Made by a program: the position numbers and the translations under genes. Under the pieces are notes generated by a model that worked only from the letters and a program-made list of their open reading frames with translations, had not been told where the DNA came from and made no database searches. A stretch of 48,109 nt of DNA from an uncultured Oscillospiraceae bacterium (lineage in GTDB: Bacteria > Bacillota > Clostridia > Oscillospirales > Oscillospiraceae). The number at the start of each line of letters is the position of its first letter. Positions within the stretch are counted from its first letter, which is position 1. Shown here in pieces: positions 1 to 6,340 of the stretch. The DNA lies in NCBI GenBank assembly GCA_949841355.1, contig CATKZP010000021.1, positions 1 through 48,109 on the forward strand, read 5' to 3'.

Positions 1-2
1 AC

Positions 3-947
3 CCGCACAAATGGTGCTCGCACACAGTAGCGGAAATTCTGGACAGGCAGGAGTATGTGGGCGACACGGTAAACTTCCGTACTTACCGGCAGTCTTTCAA
101 ACTGAAAAAGCAGTTGGACAGGCCGCAAGAGGAATGGAAAGTGTTCCCCAACACCCACCCCGCTATCATCGACCGTGAAACCTTTGCCCTTGTCCAAACT
201 CTCCGCCAGCACCGCCGCAGGCCCACAAGGACGGGCGCTGTGAGTATGTTCTCCGCGCTTCTCTACTGCGCCGACTGCGGGAGCAAACTGGGATACAGCG
301 CCACTAACAACTACAAGCGGGAGCAAGCCTACTTTTTCTGTTCCGGCTACCGCAAAAATACCGACCTGTGTTCCGCTCACTACATTCGGGAAAAGATTGT
401 AGAACAGCTTGTTCTCGAGGGACTGCAAAGGCTCTTGTGGTATGTCCAGATCTACGAAAAGCGGTTTGCTCAAGAGCAGATGGAGCGGTTCGGCTTGCAA
501 GAGAAGAAAGAACTGACTGCCAAGCGCCGGGAGTTGGACAAGGTCAAACAGCGGGTAGCGGAGATTGACCAGCTTATCCAGAAAAGCTACGAGGACATGA
601 GCAAGGGCCTTCTGTCCGAGGGACGCTTTGCCACGCTAACGGTATCTTTGGAAAACGAGCAGCGGCGGCTGAAAGAGGACATTCCAGCATTGGAGGACAG
701 TTTGAACGCCACCACCGACAAAGCCGATGATTTACAGAAATTCATTGAGCGTGCCAAGCGTATAACCCGGCTGACGGAGCTGACGCCTGAAATCGTCCAC
801 GAGTTCATCAACAAAATTGTGGTGTCCAAACCCGACAAACTGAATGGCAAACGGCATCAGCGTGTGGACATCTATTACAACACCATTGGCTTGTGGACAG
901 CGCCTGAGCCGGAAACGCTGGAACAGGAATATATTGCCTATTATTAG
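3..947 (+). CDS. Large serine recombinase, C-terminal part (5' end outside window)
   Basis: The frame is open to the left edge, so the catalytic resolvase domain lies outside the window. What remains is the end of the recombinase DNA-binding domain (TVAEILDRQEYVGDTVNFR), a zinc-ribbon segment with CADCG and a later Cys pair (about residues 80-120), a long charged helical region likely to form a coiled coil, and a C-terminal tail (LTPEIVHEFINKIVV) of the DUF4368 type. This architecture belongs to large serine recombinases that integrate and excise conjugative or transposable elements in Firmicutes by strand exchange at short att sites. Its base composition is visibly less GC-rich than the genes to the right, which fits a mobile origin. 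In such elements the recombinase is often the last gene, so the element boundary probably lies between here and the asparaginase gene. The family call is firm; the boundary is inferred. Confidence 0.9.
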   Translation, partial: PHKWCSHTVAEILDRQEYVGDTVNFRTYRQSFKLKKQLDRPQEEWKVFPNTHPAIIDRETFALVQTLRQHRRRPTRTGAVSMFSALLYCADCGSKLGYSATNNYKREQAYFFCSGYRKNTDLCSAHYIREKIVEQLVLEGLQRLLWYVQIYEKRFAQEQMERFGLQEKKELTAKRRELDKVKQRVAEIDQLIQKSYEDMSKGLLSEGRFATLTVSLENEQRRLKEDIPALEDSLNATTDKADDLQKFIERAKRITRLTELTPEIVHEFINKIVVSKPDKLNGKRHQRVDIYYNTIGLWTAPEPETLEQEYIAYY

Positions 948-962
948 GCCACGCAAAAGCGC

Positions 963-993
963 AAGAAAAAGACGGCGTAGCCGAAGCTACGCC
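963..993 (-). terminator. Intrinsic terminator, minus strand
   Basis: An 8-bp perfect stem (GGCGTAGC/GCTACGCC) closes a UUCG loop when read on the minus strand and is followed there by GTCTTTTTCTTG. It is placed to stop transcripts leaving the asparaginase gene. On the plus strand there is no T-run after it. Confidence 0.6.
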
Positions 994-1023
994 ATCCTAA
1001 ATAGGTAACTTTTCATCTACGGC

Positions 1024-1077
1024 CCGCCGTTTGGGGCAACTTCCTTACGGGAGTCGCCCCAAACGCGGCGGTTTTTT
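1024..1077 (+). terminator. Large intrinsic terminator, plus strand
   Basis: The left arm CCGCCGTTTGGGGC pairs with GCCCCAAAC and GGCGG with a 2-nt bulge, the inner ACTTCC/GGGAGT extends the stem, and TTTTTT follows at 1072. It would stop plus-strand transcription coming from the recombinase side before it runs antisense into the asparaginase gene. Confidence 0.75.
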
Positions 1078-1078
1078 G

Positions 1079-2089
1079 TTATGCTCCCGGGCGCTGCGCG
1101 CTTCTCACTTCCCCGCACAAATTTTCGGAGAACAGCCGGCGCACCTCCTCCACGCTGTCCGTCTGGCCCAGGGCCCACATCAGCTTGGTCACCGCCGCCT
1201 CGGTGGTCATGTCCCGGCCCTGAATCACCCCCTGGGCCAGCGCCTTCTGCCCCGCCTGGTAGAGGGTGAAGTCGCTGCCCTCGTACAGGCACTGGGAGCA
1301 CACCACCACCGCCATCCCCGCCTGGGCGGCGGCGTGGAGCTTCTCGATGAGGTTGCGGCGGATGAAGTGCAGCCCTCCCGCCCCGAACGCTTCGATGACC
1401 ACCCCGCGGTAGTGCATGCGCAGCAGCATGTCGAACACCTCCGGGTCCAGCCCCGGGGTGAGCTTGATGAGGAACACCTGCTGGCACAGCTCGTCCCGCA
1501 GCGCGCACCCACCCGACTGCGGCGGGATGGCCTCCTCCCGGATGGTAAGCCCCGCGCCGTTGACCACCGCCACCGCCGGCCAGTTCACGCTGTCGAAGGC
1601 GGCGAAGTCGGTGGTGTGGGTTTTGACCGCCCGGCAGCCCAGCATCACCCGCCGCCCGAAGGCCAGAAACACCCCCGCCCGCCCCGACGCGGCCATGGCG
1701 AAGGCGGTGCGCAGGTTGTCCAGCCCGTCGGTGAGGGGGTGCTCGATGGGCAGCTGGGCCCCCGTGAGCACCACCGGGACGCCGATGCCCCGCACCATGA
1801 AGGACAGCACCGACGCGGTGTAGGCCATGGTGTCGGTGCCGTGGGAGATGACGATGCCGTCAAACCCGTCCCGGGCCTCAAAGACGTGCCGGGCGATGAG
1901 CCGCCACTCCTCGGGCTGGATGTTGGACGAGTCCAGGTGGAGAATGTCCCGCACGGTGAGCTCGTAGCTGTCCGCCAGCGCCCCCAGGCAGCGGGCCAGG
2001 GCGTCGCCGTCCAGCCCGGGGGCCAGCCCCTCGTCGGTGAGCCGGGAGGCGATGGTGCCCCCGGTGGTGAGCAGTAAAATCCGCTTCAT
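1079..2089 (-). CDS. ansA: Type I L-asparaginase
   Basis: Hydrolyses asparagine to aspartate and ammonia. The 336-residue length is normal for cytoplasmic type I enzymes and no signal peptide is visible. The first catalytic threonine motif TTGGTIAS is at residues 8-15 and the second, ISHGTDTMAYTAS, holds the Thr-Asp pair near residues 85-86; the downstream KTHTTDFAAF stretch is also typical of the AnsA branch. The ATG at 2089 is preceded by GGAGGAGGG at good spacing; the longer open frame upstream crosses the promoter and is rejected. It is transcribed alone, divergently from the flavoprotein operon, and the two promoters share a dyad. Assignment as type I rather than the periplasmic type II rests on the motif context and the missing signal peptide. 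Confidence 0.92.
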   Translation of the reverse strand: MKRILLLTTGGTIASRLTDEGLAPGLDGDALARCLGALADSYELTVRDILHLDSSNIQPEEWRLIARHVFEARDGFDGIVISHGTDTMAYTASVLSFMVRGIGVPVVLTGAQLPIEHPLTDGLDNLRTAFAMAASGRAGVFLAFGRRVMLGCRAVKTHTTDFAAFDSVNWPAVAVVNGAGLTIREEAIPPQSGGCALRDELCQQVFLIKLTPGLDPEVFDMLLRMHYRGVVIEAFGAGGLHFIRRNLIEKLHAAAQAGMAVVVCSQCLYEGSDFTLYQAGQKALAQGVIQGRDMTTEAAVTKLMWALGQTDSVEEVRRLFSENLCGEVRSAQRPGA

Positions 2090-2117
2090 GAAAACCCTCC
2101 TCCACAAAGTCAGCCTG

Positions 2118-2146
2118 AGTATAACCGATTTGCCCGGCCTTTGCAA
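2118..2146 (-). promoter_or_regulatory. Promoter of the asparaginase gene
   Basis: Minus strand TTGCAA, 17-bp spacer, TATACT. The start point would fall near 2111, giving a leader of about 20 nt with a strong ribosome site. Confidence 0.75.
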
Positions 2147-2166
2147 GTATTGCCAAAAGCCGGGCA
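2131..2166. promoter_or_regulatory. Dyad between two divergent promoters
   Basis: TGCCCGGC (2131-2138) and GCCGGGCA (2159-2166) form a perfect inverted repeat, extended inward by CTTTGCAA against TTGCCAAAAG. Both -35 elements (2141-2146 minus, 2150-2155 plus) lie inside it, so a bound regulator could control both directions. The binding protein is unknown. Confidence 0.5.
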
Positions 2167-2178
2167 TCCTGTTATACT
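2150..2178 (+). promoter_or_regulatory. Promoter of the flavoprotein-LytTR-kinase operon
   Basis: TTGCCA, 17-bp spacer, TATACT, with a TG one base upstream of the -10 (extended -10). It lies back-to-back with the asparaginase promoter. Confidence 0.75.
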
Positions 2179-2209
2179 AAAGAAAACCATGCTTCTGGAG
2201 GGAAACGCC

Positions 2210-3013
2210 ATGAAATACGACCTGCTTGTCATCGGCGGCGGCCCCGCGGGGCTCACCGCCGCCATCCACGCCCGCGCCCGGGACAAATCGGTGCTGGTCG
2301 TCACCAACCAGCCCACCGCCTCCCCCCTGTGCAAGGCCCCCGCCATGGCCAACTACCCCGGCCTGCCCGGCGTCACCGGGCTGGAGCTGGTGGAGCGGCT
2401 GGTGGAGCAGGCCCGGGACATGGGCGCGGAGTTCAAAACCGGCCGGGCGCTGTCCGTGATGCCCATGGGCGGGTCCGTCATGGTCAGCGTGGAAAACGAC
2501 GTGGCGGAGGGCCGCGCCGCCATCCTGGCCCCCGGGGTGTCCCGGGCCGCCCCCCTGCCGGGGGAGGAGGCGCTGCTGGGCCGGGGGGTGAGCTACTGCG
2601 CCACCTGCGACGGCATGTTCTACCGGGGCAAGCGGGTGGTGTGTGCCGGGGACGCCCCCAACTTCGAGGAGGAGGCGGAATTTCTGCGCTCCATCGGCTG
2701 CCAGGTGGCGGTGAAGCGGCTGGCGGGGCTGTCCATCCTGGGGGAGGACCGAGTGACCGGCGTGCGGGACGCCGCCGGGGAGGAAACCCCCTGCGACGGG
2801 GTGTTCCTGCTGCGCGCCTCCATCGCCCCGGGGCAGCTGGCGCCGGGGCTGGCGCTGGAAAACGGCTATATCAAGGTGGACGGGCGCATGGCCACCAACC
2901 TGCCGGGCATTTACGCCGCCGGGGACTGCACCGGCCAGCCCCTTCAGCTGGCCAAGGCGGTGGGCCAGGGGCAGACCGCCGCCCACTTCAGCCTGGAGGG
3001 CGGTCAGGGATGA
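2210..3013 (+). CDS. Thioredoxin-reductase-like flavoprotein without NADPH-binding motifs
   Basis: FAD-dependent disulfide reductase family, 267 residues. It has the N-terminal FAD motif GGGPAG (9-14), the redox pair CATC (130-133) in YCATCDGMFYRG, and the C-terminal FAD motif GIYAAGDCTGQPLQLAKAVGQ. It is about 40 residues shorter than an ordinary NADPH thioredoxin reductase. The position of the GxGxxA dinucleotide motif reads CAGDAPNFEEE, and the HRRxxxR phosphate-binding motif is absent. Loss of both motifs is the known hallmark of clostridial ferredoxin-dependent flavin thioredoxin reductases (FFTR), so reduced ferredoxin is the likely electron donor; that is inference. The ATG at 2210 follows CTGGAGGG. 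Its stop overlaps the start of the next gene (ATGA), which indicates translational coupling to a LytTR regulator. No thioredoxin gene lies nearby. Confidence 0.85.
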   Translation: MKYDLLVIGGGPAGLTAAIHARARDKSVLVVTNQPTASPLCKAPAMANYPGLPGVTGLELVERLVEQARDMGAEFKTGRALSVMPMGGSVMVSVENDVAEGRAAILAPGVSRAAPLPGEEALLGRGVSYCATCDGMFYRGKRVVCAGDAPNFEEEAEFLRSIGCQVAVKRLAGLSILGEDRVTGVRDAAGEETPCDGVFLLRASIAPGQLAPGLALENGYIKVDGRMATNLPGIYAAGDCTGQPLQLAKAVGQGQTAAHFSLEGGQG

Positions 3014-3708
3014 GCTGCCGCTTCGCCATCTGCGACGATGACCAGGACTACGCCCGGTATCTGGAGGGGCTGGCCGCCCGCTGGGCCGCCCGCGCCGGGA
3101 CGCGGCTGGAGGTGGAGCGCTTCCCCTCCGCCCAGGCGTTTTTGTTCCGCTATGAGGAGCGGCAGGACTTCGACGTGCTGCTGCTGGACATCGAGATGGG
3201 CGGAATGGACGGGGTGGAGCTGGCCCGCACGGTGCGCCGGGAGAATGACGATGTGCAGATCGTCTTTGTCACCGGCTACGCCGACTACATCGCCCAGGGG
3301 TACGAGGTGTCCGCCCTGCACTACCTCACCAAGCCCGTGGACGAGCAAAAGCTCTTCCAGGTGCTCACCCGGGCGGTGGGGCGGCTGCGGCGCAACGAAA
3401 AGGCCCTCACCCTGACGCTGCCCGGCCAGACGGTGCGCCTGCCCCTGTCCCAGGTGCGCTATCTGGAGGTGCTACACAACTACGTCACCGTCCACGCCGG
3501 GCTGGACTACACCGTCAAGCGCCCCCTGAGCGAGCTGGAAAAGGAGCTGGACGGCCGGTTTTTCCGGGTGGGCCGGTCCTGCATCCTCAACCTGAGCTTC
3601 ATCCGCCGGGCGTCCCGGACCCAGGCGGAGCTCACCACCGGCGAGCATATCCCCCTGCCCCGGGGGCAGTACGACAAGCTCAACCGGGCCATCATCGACC
3701 GGATCTAA
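3010..3708 (+). CDS. LytTR-family response regulator
   Basis: A 232-residue transcription factor. The receiver domain (about 1-120) has the acidic pocket ICDDDQDY, the phospho-acceptor Asp in LLLDIEMGGMDG, the conserved Thr in FVTGY and Lys in LTKPV. The LytTR DNA-binding domain (about 130-230) contains VRYLEVLHNYVTVH and FFRVGRSCILNLSFI. LytTR proteins bind paired 9-bp direct repeats about one helical turn-pair apart, and such a pair lies just downstream at 4424-4453 before the ABC genes. The start codon overlaps the stop of the flavoprotein gene. The partner kinase follows after 15 bp with AAGGAGG between. Likely targets are the adjacent exporter operon and possibly the second LytTR-box promoter near 10400. 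Confidence 0.9.
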   Translation: MSCRFAICDDDQDYARYLEGLAARWAARAGTRLEVERFPSAQAFLFRYEERQDFDVLLLDIEMGGMDGVELARTVRRENDDVQIVFVTGYADYIAQGYEVSALHYLTKPVDEQKLFQVLTRAVGRLRRNEKALTLTLPGQTVRLPLSQVRYLEVLHNYVTVHAGLDYTVKRPLSELEKELDGRFFRVGRSCILNLSFIRRASRTQAELTTGEHIPLPRGQYDKLNRAIIDRI

Positions 3709-3723
3709 AAGGAGGCGGACGCC

Positions 3724-4398
3724 ATGGCGCTGCTGAGCCGGCTCATCGACAAACGCATCGCCGCCTATCAGCGGGAGCTCATCGAAATCCACTACGCCGA
3801 GGTGGAGAACATGTACCGCCAGATGCGGGGCTGGCGGCACGACTACCGCAGCCATATCCAGCTGCTCAAGGCCCACGCCGCCCAGGGGGAGTGGGGCGCG
3901 CTGGCCGCCTATCTGGACCAGCTGGAAACCGATCTGGCCACGGTGGACACAGTGGTCAAAACCGGCAACCCCATGGCGGACGCCATCCTCAACAGCAAGA
4001 TCTCCCTGGCCCGGTCCAAGCGCATCCAGGTCCGGGCGGACGCCTGCGTGCCGGTGGCGCTGCGCATCTCGGAGCTGGACCTGTGCGTCATCCTGGGCAA
4101 CCTCTTCGACAACGCCATCGAGGCCAGCCTGGCCCTGCCCGAGCGGGAGCGGCTCATCCGGGTGTATATGGAGATGAAGGGGGAGCAGCTCTACCTGTCC
4201 TTCACCAACTTCACCGCCGCGGGCAAGCTGACAAAGCGCGGCGGCCGCTTCCGCTCCACCAAGGGGGAGGGCCACGGCTTCGGCCTGGTGCGCATCGACG
4301 CCATCGTGGAGCGGCTGGGCGGCTGGCTCAGCCGCAACAGCGAGGAGGGGGCCTTCACCACCGAGATTCTGCTGCCCGTGGGCGGCGGCACGCGGTAG
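3724..4398 (+). CDS. Soluble GHKL-type histidine kinase lacking a membrane sensor
   Basis: A 224-residue kinase of the GHKL/HPK10 kind (AgrC-like catalytic half). The H-box RGWRHDYRSHIQLL puts the phospho-His at residue 39, the N-box LGNLFDNAIEASL has Asn 126 and 130, and the G-box is GEGHGFGLVRI (182-191). Normal members carry five to seven membrane helices before this part; here only about 30 charged residues precede the H-box and no hydrophobic segment is present, so the input must be cytoplasmic or come through a partner. The ATG at 3724 follows AAGGAGGCG. The upstream sequence encodes the regulator's intact C terminus, so this is not a frame-shifted longer kinase. Confidence 0.85.
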   Translation: MALLSRLIDKRIAAYQRELIEIHYAEVENMYRQMRGWRHDYRSHIQLLKAHAAQGEWGALAAYLDQLETDLATVDTVVKTGNPMADAILNSKISLARSKRIQVRADACVPVALRISELDLCVILGNLFDNAIEASLALPERERLIRVYMEMKGEQLYLSFTNFTAAGKLTKRGGRFRSTKGEGHGFGLVRIDAIVERLGGWLSRNSEEGAFTTEILLPVGGGTR

Positions 4399-4423
4399 GG
4401 GCGCGCCGTTCATCCCCGACCCT

Positions 4424-4491
4424 GCAATTCAGCCCCTGAGCGCTGCAATTCAGCCCCCGGTTTACACAGCCGGGGGCTTTTGTGCTATCCT
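4424..4491 (+). promoter_or_regulatory. Paired LytTR boxes and extended -10 of the first ABC operon
   Basis: GCAATTCAG occurs at 4424-4432 and 4445-4453, a 21-bp period, embedded in a 15-bp exact direct repeat. The sequence is close to the ComE/AgrA-type LytTR box. After 32 bp comes TGCTATCCT (extended -10, hexamer 4486-4491); a weak TTTACA or TTACAC at 4461-4467 may act as -35. The predicted start near 4498 leaves a very short leader before the ATG at 4511. Confidence 0.65.
4452..4482 (+). terminator. Intrinsic terminator after the kinase gene
   Basis: AGCCCCCGG (4452-4460), 9-nt loop, CCGGGGGCT (4470-4478), then TTTTG. It ends the flavoprotein-regulator-kinase transcript. The predicted promoter for the ABC genes starts transcription downstream of it, so the hairpin and promoter overlap in DNA without conflict. 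Confidence 0.7.
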
Positions 4492-4510
4492 ATGCCCCGA
4501 GGTGAGAGAT

Positions 4511-6340
4511 ATGGAACAACCGACAACCCAAGCACGGAAGCCCGCCTACGGCATGGCCTCCAACTGCGCGTTTATGATCTCCCGGGCGTGGCGCAGCGCC
4601 AAAAGCGTGCTGGCCGTCTGCGCGGGGCTGGTGCTGGCCGCCGTGGCCGCCAGCCTGCTGGAGCTGTTCGTCACCCCCATGATCCTGGACGCGGTGGAGC
4701 GGGGCGTATCCCCCGGGGAGCTGGCCGGACTCATCGCCCGGTTCGCCCTGGGGCTGGTGTGCGCCTACTCCCTTCAGATGTACCTGAAGGCCAACACCCT
4801 CTTCGGCCGGGTTCACGTGCGGATGAAGCTGGGCTTCGAGCATAACCTCCTGGAGTGCCGCACCGCCTACCCCCATATTGAGGACCCGGACTATCTCCAG
4901 CGCCTGGCCAAGGCCGGCCACGCCCTCAAAGACAACAACCAGGCGGGGGAGGCGGTATGGCAGACCATGACGGACCTGGCCGTCAACCTGGTGAGCTTCG
5001 CCATCTACCTGCTGCTGCTCTCCCAGGCCCAGCCCGGCATCTCCCTGCTCACCGCCGCGCTGGCCGCCGTGGGCTACTTCGCCGGGGAGCGCATCCGCTC
5101 CTGGCGCTACCGCCACCGGGAGGAGGAGGGAAAGCTCGAGCACAGCTTCAACTATATCCTCATACGCAGCCAGGACACCAAGCTGGCCAAGGATATCCGC
5201 ATCTTCGGCCTGGGCCCCTGGCTGGTCCAGCTCTACGACAAGCAAGCCCAGCTGTTTTACGATTTCAGCTCCAGGAGCTGGCGGCACTATCTGTGGGCCG
5301 ACCTGCTGGACGTGGCCCTGGCCCTGCTGCGCAACGGCGCGGCCTACGGCTGGCTCATCGCCCTGGCCCTCCGGGGGGAGCTGTCCCCCGCCCAGTTCGT
5401 GCTGTACTTCTCCGCCGTGGGCGGCTTCGCCCAGTGGGTGACGGGCATCTTCCAGAGCCTGGGCGCCCTCCACCGGCAGAGCCTGGACCTGTCCACCCTG
5501 CGGGAGCACCTGGAAGCCCCGGAGCCCTTCCGCTTTGAGGACGGCGCGCCCCTGGCGGCCAAGCGCGGCCACCTGTACGCCATCGAGCTGCGGGACGTGT
5601 CCTACCGCTACCCCGGGGCGGACCACGACACCCTGTCCCACGTCAACCTCACCATCCGCCCCGGGGAGAAGCTGGCGGTGGTGGGCCGAAACGGCGCGGG
5701 CAAGACCACCCTCATCAAGCTGCTGTGCGGCCTGCTGGACCCCACGGAGGGTTCGGTGCTGCTGGACGGGGAGGACATCCGGCAGTATAACCGCCGGGAC
5801 TACTACAAGCTGTTCTCCGCCGTGTTCCAACAGTTCGCCCCGCTGCCCGGCACGGTGGCGGAAAACGTGGCCCAGAGCGAGGACGTGGACCTGCCCCGTA
5901 TGTGGGACTGCCTGGAGCGGGCGGGGATCGCGGACGCGGTGCGCCAACTGCCCCAGGGGGAGAACACCCATCTGGGCCGTCAGCTGTACCTGGACGGGGT
6001 GGAGCTGTCCGGCGGGCAGATGCAGCGGCTGATGCTGGCCCGGGCGCTCTACAAAAACGGTCCCGTGGTGGTGCTGGACGAGCCCACCGCCGCCCTGGAC
6101 CCCATCGCGGAGAGCCAGATCTACCAGAAGTACAACGACCTGACCCGGAATACCACCAGCGTGTATATCTCCCACCGGCTGGCGTCCACCCGGTTCTGCG
6201 ACCGGGTGCTGCTCATCGAAAACGGCGGCATTGCCGAGCAGGGCACCCACGACTCCCTGCTGGAGCAGGGCGGGCGGTACGCCTATCTGTTCGGCATCCA
6301 GAGCAAATACTATCAGGAAGGGGAGATGGAGGATGAGTGA
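4511..6340 (+). CDS. ABC exporter half-transporter, first of pair
   Basis: A 609-residue fusion of a six-helix membrane domain (about 20-350) and an ATPase domain. The ATP site is canonical: Walker A GRNGAGKTT (392-400), signature ELSGGQMQR (about 498-506), Walker B with catalytic Glu 524 in VVLDEPTAALD, and switch His 555 in YISHRLAS. Such half-size exporters work as dimers and usually move peptides, lipids or drugs outward. The ATG at 4511 follows GAGGTGAG; a GTG nine bases upstream lies inside that ribosome site and is rejected. It overlaps the next exporter gene by 8 bp, so the two probably form a heterodimer. Placement behind LytTR boxes suggests peptide secretion or immunity, but no precursor peptide gene was found nearby. 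Confidence 0.88.
   Translation: MEQPTTQARKPAYGMASNCAFMISRAWRSAKSVLAVCAGLVLAAVAASLLELFVTPMILDAVERGVSPGELAGLIARFALGLVCAYSLQMYLKANTLFGRVHVRMKLGFEHNLLECRTAYPHIEDPDYLQRLAKAGHALKDNNQAGEAVWQTMTDLAVNLVSFAIYLLLLSQAQPGISLLTAALAAVGYFAGERIRSWRYRHREEEGKLEHSFNYILIRSQDTKLAKDIRIFGLGPWLVQLYDKQAQLFYDFSSRSWRHYLWADLLDVALALLRNGAAYGWLIALALRGELSPAQFVLYFSAVGGFAQWVTGIFQSLGALHRQSLDLSTLREHLEAPEPFRFEDGAPLAAKRGHLYAIELRDVSYRYPGADHDTLSHVNLTIRPGEKLAVVGRNGAGKTTLIKLLCGLLDPTEGSVLLDGEDIRQYNRRDYYKLFSAVFQQFAPLPGTVAENVAQSEDVDLPRMWDCLERAGIADAVRQLPQGENTHLGRQLYLDGVELSGGQMQRLMLARALYKNGPVVVLDEPTAALDPIAESQIYQKYNDLTRNTTSVYISHRLASTRFCDRVLLIENGGIAEQGTHDSLLEQGGRYAYLFGIQSKYYQEGEMEDE

Noticed and set aside
4399..4510. Small secreted peptide gene near the first LytTR/exporter set
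   Set aside because: No frame with a ribosome site and leader-like sequence exists in the gap; it holds only the boxes, hairpin and promoter.
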